NCBI GenBank assembly: GCA_008330645.1
Contig: VLTN01000001.1
Location: 992,001-1,056,000, forward strand
Origin: Cafeteria roenbergensis
Taxonomy: Eukaryota; Sar; Bigyra; Bicosoecida; Cafeteriaceae
DNA length: 64,000 nt
Direction of reading: 5' to 3'
Position numbers and translations under genes: made by a program. This document shows, piece after piece, positions 1 through 10,155 of the stretch (position 1 is its first letter; the number at the start of each line of letters is the position of its first letter). The notes under the pieces are model-generated. The model was given only the letters and a program-made list of their open reading frames with translations, was not told where the DNA came from and ran no database searches.

Positions 1-3000
1 CGCGCCCGCCCCGGCCTCCGCCTCCGCCCGCTCCCGGGCCCGATCCGCCGCGCTCCACGCCCGCCACCGGCCCAGCGCGTCGCGCAACGACCCCTCACGG
101 CCCCGCGACATCACCGACCGGAGCGCACGGCGCGCCCGCCCCCGCACCGACACGTGCGACCGCCACGCCGACCACGCCGCCCGCGCCGACCGATCCGACC
201 GAGACCGCGACAGACGACGCAGCGCCGCCTCGCGCGCCGCCTCCGCCCGCGCCTCCGCCCGCGACACCGCCGCAGCCGCGCGGGCGTCCGCCGCAGCCGC
301 GCCCGCCCCGGCCTCCGCCTCCGCCCGCTCCCGGGCCCGATCCGCCGCGCTCCACGCCCGCCACCGGCCCAGCGCATCGCGCAACGACCCCTCACGGCCC
401 CGCGACATCACCGACCGGAGCGCACGGCGCGCCCGCCCCCGCACCGACACGTGCGACCGCCACGCCGACCACGCCGCCCGCGCCGACCGATCCGACCGAG
501 ACCGCGACAGACGACGCAGCGCCGCCTCGCGCGCCGCCTCCGCCCGCGACACCGCCGCAGCCGCGCGGGCGTCCGCCGCAGCCGCGCCCGCCCCGGCCTC
601 CGCCTCCGCCCGCTCCCGGGCCCGATCCGCCGCGCTCCACGCCCGCCACCGGCCCAGCGCATCGCGCAACGACCCCTCACGGCCCCGCGACATCACCGAC
701 CGGAGCGCACGGCGCGCCCGCGCCCGCACCGACACGTGCGACCGCCACGCCGACCACGCCGCCCGCGCCGACCGATCCGACCGAGACCGCGACAGACGAC
801 GCAGCGCCGCCTCGCGCGCCGCCTCCGCCCGCGCCTCCGCCCGCGACACCGCCGCAGCCGCGCGGGCGTCCGCCGCAGCCGCGCCCGCCCCGGCCTCCGC
901 CTCCGCCCGCTCCCGGGCCCGATCCGCCGCGCTCCACGCCCGCCACCGGCCCAGCGCATCGCGCAACGACCCCTCACGGCCCCGCGACATCACCGACCGG
1001 AGCGCACGGCGCGCCCGCGCCCGCACCGACACGTGCGACCGCCACGCCGACCACGCCGCCCGCGCCGACCGATCCGACCGAGACCGCGACAGACGACGCA
1101 GCGCCGCCTCGCGCGCCGCCTCCGCCCGCGCCTCCGCCCGCGACACCGCCGCAGCCGCGCGGGCGTCCGCCGCAGCCGCGCCCGCCCCGGCCTCCGCCTC
1201 CGCCCGCTCCCGGGCCCGATCCGCCGCGCTCCACGCCCGCCACCGGCCCAGCGCATCGCGCAACGACCCCTCACGGCCCCGCGACATCACCGACCGGAGC
1301 GCACGGCGCGCCCGCGCCCGCACCGACACGTGCGACCGCCACGCCGACCACGCCGCCCGCGCCGACCGATCCGACCGAGACCGCGACAGACGACGCAGCG
1401 CCGCCTCGCGCGCCGCCTCCGCCCGCGCCTCCGCCCGCGACACCGCCGCAGCCGCGCGGGCGTCCGCCGCAGCCGCGCCCGCCCCGGCCTCCGCCTCCGC
1501 CCGCTCCCGGGCCCGATCCGCCGCGCTCCACGCCCGCCACCGGCCCAGCGCATCGCGCAACGACCGCCTCACGGCCCCGCGACATCACCGACCGGAGCGC
1601 ACGGCGCGCACGCGCCCGCACCGACACGTGCGACCGCCACGCCGACCACGCCGCCCGCGCCGACCGATCCGACCGAGACCGCGACAGACGACGCAGCGCC
1701 GCCTCGCGCGCCGCCTCCGCCCGCGCCTCCGCCCGCGACACCGCCGCAGCCGCGCGGGCGTCCGCCGCAGCCGCGCCCGCCCCGGCCTCCGCCTCCGCCC
1801 GCTCCCGGGCCCGATCCGCCGCGCTCCACGCCCGCCACCGGCCCAGCGCATCGCGCAACGACCCCTCACGGCCCCGCGACATCACCGACCGGAGCGCACG
1901 GCGCGCCCGCCCCCGCACCGACACGTGCGACCGCCACGCCGACCACGCCGCCCGCGCCGACCGATCCGACCGAGACCGCGACAGACGACGCAGCGCCGCC
2001 TCGCGCGCCGCCTCCGCCCGCGCCTCCGCCCGCGACACCGCCGCAGCCGCGCGGGCGTCCGCCGCAGCCGCGCCCGCCCCGGCCTCCGCCTCCGCCCGCT
2101 CCCGGGCCCGATCCGCCGCGCTCCACGCCCGCCACCGGCCCAGCGCATCGCGCAACGACCCCTCACGGCCCCGCGACATCACCGACCGGAGCGCACGGCG
2201 CGCCCGCGCCCGCACCGACACGTGCGACCGCCACGCCGACCACGCCGCCCGCGCCGACCGATCCGACCGAGACCGCGACAGACGACGCAGCGCCGCCTCG
2301 CGCGCCGCCTCCGCCCGCGCCTCCGCCCGCGACACCGCCGCAGCCGCGCGGGCGTCCGCCGCAGCCGCGCCCGCCCCGGCCTCCGCCTCCGCCCGCTCCC
2401 GGGCCCGATCCGCCGCGCTCCACGCCCGCCACCGGCCCAGCGCATCGCGCAACGACCCCTCACGGCCCCGCGACATCACCGACCGGAGCGCACGGCGCGC
2501 CCGCGCCCGCACCGACACGTGCGACCGCCACGCCGACCACGCCGCCCGCGCCGACCGATCCGACCGAGACCGCGACAGACGACGCAGCGCCGCCTCGCGC
2601 GCCGCCTCCGCCCGCGCCTCCGCCCGCGACACCGCCGCAGCCGCGCGGGCGTCCGCCGCAGCCGCGCCCGCCCCGGCCTCCGCCTCCGCCCGCTCCCGGG
2701 CCCGATCCGCCGCGCTCCACGCCCGCCACCGGCCCAGCGCATCGCGCAGCGACCCCTCACGGCCCCGCGACATCGCCGACCGGAGCGCACGGCGCGCCCG
2801 CGCCCGCACCGACACGTGCGACCGCCACGCCGACCACGCCGCCCGCGCCGACCGATCCGACCGAGACCGCGACAGACGACGCAGCGCCGCCTCGCGCGCC
2901 GCCTCCGCCCGCGCCTCTGCCCGCGACACCGCCGCAGCCGCGCGGGCGTCCGCCGCAGCCGCGCCCGCCCCGGCCTCCGCCTCCGCCCGCTCCCGGGCCC

Positions 3001-3412
3001 GATCCGCCGCGCTCCACGCCCGCCACCGGCCCAGCGCATCGCGCAGCGACCCCTCACGGCCCCGCGACATCACCGACCGGAGCGCACGGCGCGCCCGCGC
3101 CCGCACCGACACGTGCGACCGCCACGCCGACCACGCCGCCCGCGCCGACCGATCCGACCGAGACCGCGACAGACGACGCAGCGCCGCCTCGCGCGCCGCC
3201 TCCGCCCGCGCCTCCGCCCGCGACACCGCCGCAGCCGCGCGGGCGTCCGCCGCAGCCGCGCCCGCCCCGGCCTCCGCCTCCGCCCGCTCCCGGGCCCGAT
3301 CCGCCGCGCTCCACGCCCGCCACCGGCCCAGCGCATCGCGCAGCGACCCCTCACGGCCCCGCGACATCACCGACCGGAGCGCACGGCGCGCCCGCGCCCG
3401 CACCGACACGTG
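1..3412 (-). repeat. 297-bp coding minisatellite, about 11.5 copies in window
   Basis: A marker in each unit recurs near 107, 404, 689, 986, 1283, 1581, 1878, 2175, 2472, 2769, 3066 and 3363. Spacing is 297 bp except 285 (404 to 689, an in-frame 12-bp loss) and 298 (1283 to 1581, the frame shift). Units are almost identical at the nucleotide level and differ by only a few substitutions. The array encodes the 99-residue Sfi1-type repeat on the minus strand and continues beyond the left edge. Confidence 0.97.
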
Positions 3413-5923
3413 CGCCTTCCATATGCACCAATGCGCGTTGAGCTGCCTGAAACTTTCCCACAGGGCTTCGCTTTCGGTCGCCTGCGAGACGGAGCGGGTT
3501 GGCCCTCTGGTTGAGCCCCGAACGTCTGCATCGTCGCAGCCTATGCGTTGCCCAGCCTGGCCGTCGGATGGGATGACTGCTTGAGACGTGCCTGCCACAG
3601 TTGTCCAACACTCGCTCTTGCTCGATCCGACCATCTGAGCCGTTTTTTGGCGTTGTAGTCTTTTCCATGCGGTCAAATAGCGTTGTACAGCCTTCCTTCT
3701 CCTCCGGTGGGCAAGTGACGCAACGGCTGCGTTGCGTGTTTCCGCAACTTGTCGCCAGCATCGCCACGCGCTCTGCAGCCTCCACCTTTTGTTTCGCAGG
3801 GCAAGTGCCCTTCCTGCAAGACTGGTTGCGTGCCTTTCCTGCTCAAGACCGTACTCCTCCCAGCTGGTTGCTAATTCCAGAGCTTCTTGCTTCGCTTGCT
3901 CAGACGTCGTCCTTGCCCAGCAGTTGAACTTGATCCGCAGAGCGTTCGAGCTGCTCCTTTGCTGCCAGCGCAGCAGCGCGCCAACTGCTTTGGCAAGGAC
4001 CTTGCGGTTGCGAATTATTCCCGACCAGGCCCCAAAAGCAACTCGTCGCCGTCGCTGGTCCAGCATGCGTGAGCTCAATGCGTCAGCTGCCCCGAAGGCT
4101 CGATACTCGCGGATCGTTGCGCTCGCGGCCTCCATGATTGCCTGCTCTGCGTCTTCAACTGCATCTGTTGCGGCGTTCCGAAAGCCAGTTACCTCCGCGA
4201 GGCTTGCGGTCCTCGCCAGCACCCGGCCGGACACGCCAGCTGCGGCTCGTCCCCACTTGAAGAATGCCCTCGCCTGCGCTTGCTTTTGCGCTGCGCTGGT
4301 GACGAATACCATTGCTGTGGCCAGTCTGGCAGCCCGGGAGACCCGATCAGCCCGGCTGGCCTCATCCTGGGCGTCCTGAAGCGCCGCATCAAGGCTGCGG
4401 GACTTGTCTGCAGCCGCCAGCTGGGCGGCCCGCACTCCGGCTCGAGCCTCCTCGGCCGCTGCTTTCGCAGCTGTCAGTGCTTCGCGCTCCGCCTGCAACT
4501 CCGCAGCCAAGCTCTCCGATCGACGTCGCTGCGCATCGGCAGCCTCCTGAGCATCCGCCTTGGCCAATCGCTCAGCCTCCAGCTCCGAGCGTGCGCCCGC
4601 CAAGAGAGCTGCTGCTTGCCTGTCGGCTTGAAGCTCCTTCACCTGTGCCGAGAGCCGAGCCTCGCGCCGTCGTGACGCCCGAAGGGCTTCTTGGATCACC
4701 GCCAGGCTCGGCTGAGGAGGAGCCTCTGGACCTGCGGCAGCGTCGCCCGGTGCTGTCTGTTCGGCGCTCTGCCCCGGGGACAGGGCGAAACCAGGGTCAG
4801 AGCCTGGCGATGACTCTGCACTGGAAGGCGCCGTGAGTCGGCGGCGTGAGGTGGTCGGGGTTGAGAGGGGTCGAGCTTCCGCGGCAGCACCGTGCTGCTG
4901 CTCCTGCAGCTGGGCCAGGGCTTCGGCCAGTTCGGCGCGAGTGGCTTCTGCCGCCTTGAGGCGCTCAGCCATGGCGTCTACAGCAGCGGATTGACGCTCC
5001 ATGGCCTGCGTGTTAGCCTGGAGCACCGCAGTTGCGTTTGCGGCCGTTCGCTGCAGCTGCTCCCTCAGCTCCGCCTCGGCCTCTTGCTGCAGGCGCTGCC
5101 GCTCCATGTGCTGCAGTGCGGCCTCCCGGTCTGCCGAGGCTTCCGATAGCTCCACTTCGGCCTTAGCCTTGGCCTCCTGCACCAGGTCCAGCTCCCTGCG
5201 CAGCTGCTCGATGCACTGGCGCTGCGCCTCCGCCTGCCGTCTGAACATGGCCGTCGCTGCGTCCTTGGCCTCGTCTGCCCGGGCGAGCTTGTCCGTCAGC
5301 ACAGTCACTGTGCCGTGCAGCGCCCGCACGACATCTGGGGCTGCGCCCGCTGTTGCGGTCGCCTTCAGGCCAGTCTTGCGAGCCTCCATTTCTGCCCGCA
5401 TTTGTGCGGCGAGCCGTTCTGCCACAATCGCTCGCTCGTGGAATCGGTCCCGCTCCTCGCACGCTCGCGCCTGGGTTGTGGCCAAGGCGCTCGCCCTCTC
5501 GGCGGCATCGTGGTACGCCTTGATGTGAGGCGAGATGTCAGGTCGCTCGGTCCGGGCAGCCCTTGCCAAGCTGTGCAGCCGCGCGTTTTCGGCCTCTAGG
5601 GCCGCCAGGCGGTCCTCCATCGAAGCAAAGACGCTGCCAGCCGCACCATCCAGTGCCTCTCGCGCCCCCGAAAGCGTCTCTTGCGCGGCCTTGGCAGCCT
5701 CTGCGGCTGCCGCTGCTGATGGCCCAATGTCCGCTAGACCGCTGGCTGCCGACGACTTGAGCTCCGATGCCGCAGACCGAACGTAGCTGGCGGATATCAC
5801 CGACACATCTCCCTTCGAAAGCACTGGCGTGCGCGCGAACCGCTTGCGGGCCACGGCCCCGGTGGCTTGCTGGGTGCCTTGTCGTGGCCGCACCCTGGCT
5901 TTCGGCAGCGTGATCGTCTCCAT
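1..5923 (-). CDS. Sfi1-like centrin-binding coiled-coil protein, C-terminus off the window
   Basis: Starts at an ATG at 5923. Residues about 90-540 are Ala/Glu/Arg/Gln-rich and read as coiled coil. After that come irregular Trp-containing helical units (for example AFGAWSGIIRNRK and SAWRCWRQVAETR), then from about residue 840 a 99-residue unit repeated in tandem. Each unit carries AWSAWRSHVSVR and DALGRWRAWS, with Trp spacing like the Sfi1 repeats that bind centrin at basal bodies and centrosomes; that family match is by motif, not alignment. Near 1565 one extra base in the repeat shifts the frame, so the straight reading ends at 1271 in a nonsense tail, while the repeat frame stays open from there to base 1. 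Either the assembly has an indel in the repeat or the protein is truncated. A basal-body or flagellar-root role is inference. Confidence 0.8.
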
Positions 5924-6212
5924 GGCCAGGGCTCCTCGGCTCTGGGACCCGCTGCCCCCTCCCCAGGCCCCCCAGAAGACGTAACTGCGTTGCCCTCGCG
6001 GTCCTTTGCCGCGGGGTTGTGCCTACGTGCCCCGCAAGCTGATCGGAATCTTGTTCTGAGGTGCGACCCTCAGTCGCGGGCTCGGCTCTGCAGCAACTGA
6101 CGCAGAGTGCTGTGTGCGGACGCTTGGAGCGGCGGAGAGCGAACGCGGGCGGCCGATAATCAAAATGTGCTGGGAACGCGCACCACCACGCTTGGCCCGG
6201 GGGCGCTACTTG

Positions 6213-6740
6213 TCAGGCCTGTGGCCCCGGGCTGGCGCGCGCCTTGGACTCTCCGTCACCGGCCGGCTCCGTTCCAGCTGCGCCGCGGGCCTTGGCCCTG
6301 TCGAAGCTCACCCAGTACCAGCTGCCGTACGGCGCGAAGAGCTCCTCTCCTGCCTCTATGTCCCTCAGAGCGCGAACGAGGGCCACAGGCTCGTCGTAGC
6401 CCGGCGCCCCATCGGGTTGCTTGTCGAACCAGCACGTCTGCTTGGCAGCGCGGCGCGCGTCGTTGATGAAGCGAGCCAGGCAGCTGTCCTCCGCAGATGC
6501 GTCCACGTAGCACTGGGGGCCGAGGCGCATGAGGTAGTAGCGCTCAGCAGTGTCAAGCCTTGCTGCCTCGCTTGTGGTCAGGGTGCGGCCGCGGTAGACG
6601 CACACAACGTCTCCAGCGCGGAACCTGCGAGTCGCGAACAGCCCGAAGCCTGCGTCAGGAATGCCCGACGGGCGAGGCTCCAGCGAGTCGCGCTCGAGCG
6701 CCAAGTCGGGCACCTCAACTGCGCCTGCGCCAGCTGCCAT
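6213..6740 (-). CDS. small SET-domain protein
   Basis: A 175-residue protein starting at the ATG at 6740. Nearly all of it is one SET fold. The N-terminal SET motif is GFGLFATRRFRAGD, the central RFIND segment matches the RFINH-type cofactor/substrate motif, and the C-terminal part reads IEAGEELFAPYGSWYW, like the GEEL-YG-YW motif. SET domains transfer methyl from S-adenosylmethionine to lysine. The cysteine-rich post-SET zinc motif is absent, so a histone or a non-histone substrate is equally possible. The same frame stays open to 9032, but only from a TTG and only by running antisense through the neighbouring membrane-protein gene, so I chose the internal ATG just before the conserved fold. 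It is head-to-head with that gene. Confidence 0.82.
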   Translation of the reverse strand: MAAGAGAVEVPDLALERDSLEPRPSGIPDAGFGLFATRRFRAGDVVCVYRGRTLTTSEAARLDTAERYYLMRLGPQCYVDASAEDSCLARFINDARRAAKQTCWFDKQPDGAPGYDEPVALVRALRDIEAGEELFAPYGSWYWVSFDRAKARGAAGTEPAGDGESKARASPGPQA

Positions 6741-7175
6741 GCTCGCGACGTGGCAGCCGCGCAGCGCTTGGGGATGACCGCGCTGGGCGCCTGAGGGATC
6801 GAAGCGGCCCGCCTGGACGCGCCCTCCAAGCGCTTGGTGCCCAAGCAGGGGTGCACCGGGAGCCGCGGGCGGCTGTTTCCGCCGGCTCGCCAGGCCATGC
6901 TTGCCTCGAGGCAAACATGCGCTGCAAGCGGGGCTGGCGGCTGGCGGCTCTCTCGTCGCCGCGGCGCTCAAACTGGGCGGCAGCGCTCCTCGAGGGCGGT
7001 GTGGCGCCAGCCGGTTCTCCTGCAGCCGCTGGCGAGTTGCGTTGCTGCTGCGTCGCCACCTTCGCCTCCTGCGCCCTGGCTGCGGAGAAACAGTCACCGG
7101 CTCTGCCAGCCGTGACCGCACACGCCGCGCCGCGGCCGTTGCTTGCACACCGCTCAGGCGAGCGCGGGTTGGAAT
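6741..7175. other. divergent intergenic region, likely shared promoter
   Basis: 435 bp between the SET gene (leftward) and the membrane-protein gene (rightward). No RNA gene, repeat or convincing TATA element is visible. Open frames here are GC-driven and lack conserved features. Confidence 0.5.
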
Positions 7176-8606
7176 ATGGAGGGCCCTCCCCGGCTTGACG
7201 CTAGCTCGACCTTCTTGGTCTGGCGCGACCCCGTGGAGGCCTGGGAGGAGAACTGGACCTTTGTGGTCCTGCAGCTTGCGATGTTCGCTCTCGCAACCGC
7301 CACCCTCGTTCACGCTCTCCGGGTCGGGCGCGCGGGCCTGCTGCTGTGGCTGGCCGCAGTAGGCCACGGCCTCTTTGTGGAAGGGTTTTGCTACGCCTTG
7401 CCCGAGCTCGACAACTTCCACCACGGGCGGGCGCTCGTGGCGATCTTTGGCGGGCGCATGCCAGGGTACGTGGTGGTTTTGTACCCGGCGTTCTACTACT
7501 CTGCCGCGCAGCTGGCATCCATGCTGCTGGGCGGACTTGGGTCGCAGTTTAGCGGGCTGCGCGCGCTGGGCCGGCGCCGCCGCGAGGCCAGCTCGGAAGG
7601 CGTGGTTGACGTTGAGCTCGTCGCCACTGCGGCGCTGACCGGTCTTCTCACGGCCCTCGTTGACGTGCCGTACGACGCGATGGGCCCCAAGCTCCTCCAC
7701 TGGAGCTGGCACCCCGACGACCCCAACGTCTTCGAGCGCACCGGGCCGTTCATCCCCACGACGTCGTTCATCTTCCACATCACTTTTGCCGCCAGCTGGC
7801 TCCTCGTCGGCGCGGCAGCGTCCCGCGTCGCTCGCATGCCCTGCTGCGGGAAGCTCGGCTGGATCCCGGCCCTGCTTGTGGCCTCGCTCCTTCCGTTCCC
7901 CCTGGGCGTGATGCAGATCCAGCTCTTCTACGTCGTGCCGCACGACCTCGCTTGCGTGCCCACCGCAACGTGCCTCGCCGCTGCAGTGGGAGCGTACTTG
8001 GTGGTCATCGTGCTGTGCGCGTGGTGGCTCCGCGGTGGCGTGACCCGCCGCGTGGACCCCAGCATCCGCCGTGTCAGCGCGCTCCCGGTTCTTGCCCTGC
8101 TTTCCGTGTTCAGCTGCTGTTTCGTGGCCTTCGCGGCCCTGGCCGACCCTGCCGGCCTCTCCGACACCGGCGTGCACCTGCCCGTGGCCGTGAGCGAGGA
8201 GGCTTGCAGCCGCACTGAGACGATGCTCTCTCTTGGCGGCGTCGCAACCAAGTCTATGCACCTGTGCTCCCTGCCCGACGGGGCGTCGAGCGGCGGCCCC
8301 CTGCCCCTGCGCCCCGGCGATCGCTCGTCCTTCCCGCTCGTGGGGCACACGCTGCCGGCGGCCCACTGCGCCATGCCCGAGGTTCCGCACCCGTTCCGTG
8401 TGGCCAACAGCGCCTCCGAGGCTCAGGCAGGCGTCATTCGCAAGTGGACCATGATCGGGACCGAGTGGGGAGCCGAGGGGCCGGCATCCACTCGCGCCGC
8501 CATGCTCATGGTGGTGTGCTGGCCGGTCGCCCTGATGCTCACCACAGTGCTGGCGGCGTGGAGCCTTGACCGCTCGCCATCGCTGGCCCACAGCAAGTCT
8601 GACTAA
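7176..8606 (+). CDS. multipass membrane protein, DUF7802-like
   Basis: A 476-residue protein starting at the ATG at 7176; the frame can be extended to 7143 only through a TTG. It has about seven hydrophobic segments, including VVLQLAMFALATATLVHAL, the LLLWLAAVGHGLF region, a stretch near residue 80-100, IFHITFAASWLLVGAAAS, ALLVASLLPFPLGVM, AYLVVIVLCAWWL, VLALLSVFSCCFVAFAAL and one near the C-terminus. The central signature (VDVPYDAMGPK, LHWSWHPDDPN, then FHITFAASW) resembles a family of unknown function in protists, fungi and nematodes that I recall as DUF7802. That assignment is from memory. The biochemical role is unknown. A cysteine-bearing loop of about 100 residues separates the last two membrane segments. 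It is divergent from the SET gene and tail-to-tail with the hydroxylase gene. Confidence 0.85.
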   Translation: MEGPPRLDASSTFLVWRDPVEAWEENWTFVVLQLAMFALATATLVHALRVGRAGLLLWLAAVGHGLFVEGFCYALPELDNFHHGRALVAIFGGRMPGYVVVLYPAFYYSAAQLASMLLGGLGSQFSGLRALGRRRREASSEGVVDVELVATAALTGLLTALVDVPYDAMGPKLLHWSWHPDDPNVFERTGPFIPTTSFIFHITFAASWLLVGAAASRVARMPCCGKLGWIPALLVASLLPFPLGVMQIQLFYVVPHDLACVPTATCLAAAVGAYLVVIVLCAWWLRGGVTRRVDPSIRRVSALPVLALLSVFSCCFVAFAALADPAGLSDTGVHLPVAVSEEACSRTETMLSLGGVATKSMHLCSLPDGASSGGPLPLRPGDRSSFPLVGHTLPAAHCAMPEVPHPFRVANSASEAQAGVIRKWTMIGTEWGAEGPASTRAAMLMVVCWPVALMLTTVLAAWSLDRSPSLAHSKSD

Positions 8607-9028
8607 GCGCGCCGCGAAAGAAGTGGCCGGACTTGTCGGGGCGGCAGGCGGGAAAAGAAGGCGCACTTGCGCTCGGCGACGCTCTCTTGCGGACTGAGGC
8701 CGCTGCGAACCGTTGCCGAGTCCGGCGGCTGCCCCGGCGTTGCGTTTATTCCTGGCGCACTCTGGCGTCGCTTCGAGCAGGACCTTCGCCGGGCGTGCAT
8801 GTTTTGTGCGTCCTACTTTGGCGCGGGCGTGGGCTGCGTTGGGCGCGCGTAGCAGCGGCTTGTTCGGCGCTCCAACCCTTGCCAGTTTGGTTTGGCTTGC
8901 GGCGGGAAGCCCGCTCACAGCTTGCTTCGCGCCTGCTCGTGAATGCTCAATCGCACCACCGCGGCGAGATGGAGTCGGGCGGGGATGGGGTGCCCGTCTT
9001 AGCAAAAGCCTCGGTCGGTTGCGGGCGG
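8607..9028. other. convergent intergenic region
   Basis: 422 bp between two 3' ends. Only unconserved GC-open frames are present. No poly(A) hexamer of the AATAAA type and no RNA gene is visible. Confidence 0.5.
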
Positions 9029-9997
9029 TCACTCGGTCTTCTTGGAGCTCTCCAAGGCGTGGGCCTCGCCAAACTTGAACTGCTCGGCGGTGAGCTGCGT
9101 GCCGTCGCTAAAAGTGCCGAAAACGCGGTCCCAGAAGGTTAGGAAGGGCGCCATGTTGGTCATGGGGCGGAGGTGGTGCAGGTCGTGGTGCCTGGCTCCA
9201 CCCAGGATGCCGAGCCACACCAGCGGCGCGAACGGGTGGAACGGCAGGTCGTAGCCGCAATGGCCGTCGATGGACAGCGTCACCGAGAGCGCGTACCAAG
9301 TCCAAGCCGTGAGAGGGTGGGCTCCCAGCAGCAGGGCGGGCACTGTGCTCAGGACCGCGACGACGATGAACTCCCCGACGGTCAAGTGCTGGGCCACCCA
9401 CACGTTCGTCGCGGTCGCCTCGTGATGGAGCGCGTGGTACTGGCGATAGAGGCTCTTGTTGCGATGGTGCAAAATGTGCCAAGCAAAGTAGCCGGTGTCC
9501 ATGGCCACGAGCAGGACGAGAAGCTCCAGCCCGAACCCGGCGAGAGTTGGCGGGAGAGCTGGGAGCTCCTTGACGGGCGCCAGCAGCGCCGTGGCGAGGT
9601 TCACGGGCACCACGATGACGCTGTACACGAAAATGGTGTTGAGGGCATAGCGCCACAGCTGTTGGGCGGTGGGGCGCACCGAAGGCTGGAGGCGATACCG
9701 GTCCCAGCAGCCAGTGACATCCGCAACCACGAAAATCGCGCCGTAGGACAGCAGCACAAACCTGCGCGCATGCGCGAGGCGCGACTGACGCGGCACGTGG
9801 ACCGGTCGCGGTTCCCCCTTCTGGGGAAGCGCGGGCGTTCGGCCGGGCCTCTGCGGGGCACAGGGCCGCTGGACGGGCAATGCGGAGCGATTTGCTTACA
9901 GGGGAAAGATCCCGTCGAACCAGGGCTGCGCGAATACCGACGGCCGGGCGAGGATCCAGTCCCACACAGGCGCGAGCACGTACGCTTCGCTAGCCAT
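9029..9997 (-). CDS. fatty acid hydroxylase / sterol desaturase family enzyme
   Basis: Proposed as two exons: 9997-9900 and 9761-9029, with a 138-nt intron from GTAAGC to CAG in phase 2, giving 276 residues. The unspliced frame hits a TAA directly at the donor, and the open frame downstream begins only at a TTG, which is why an intron is needed. The junction joins FDGIFPL to FVLLSYGAIFVV and completes a membrane helix. The di-iron histidine boxes are visible: HILHH (128-132), HALHH (142-146) and HHDLHH (224-229), with four hydrophobic segments. Family members are ER enzymes that hydroxylate or desaturate sterols or lipids with O2; the size resembles cholesterol 25-hydroxylase and C4-sterol-oxidase relatives. 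The substrate cannot be told. A shorter 51-nt intron (acceptor at 9849) also keeps the frame but gives a less natural protein. It is head-to-head with the next gene (158 bp). Confidence 0.85.
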
Positions 9998-10155
9998 GGC
10001 CGGGTCGGCCTGAGCGGCGCAAGGGCTAATTCCTTCGCGCCGGGTGTGGCAGCCACGGCTGGCCGGCTTGGTGGCAGACGGGCCGCCTCTGCCGGCAAGC
10101 GACCACGGCGGGCAGCACTGTTGCGCGCAGCGAAAGCACCCCTCCCAACTCGATC

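Noticed and set aside
154-3441. 1095-residue open frame on the plus strand (and a 628-residue one at 1628-3514)
   Set aside because: It runs antisense to the minisatellite of the Sfi1-like gene. Arg/Pro/Ala-only composition comes from GC-rich repeats that happen to lack stops in several frames.
6741-9032. Upstream extension of the SET-domain frame to 939 residues
   Set aside because: It begins at a TTG and lies antisense to the membrane-protein gene; the residues are Arg/His/Gly-rich with no conserved feature.
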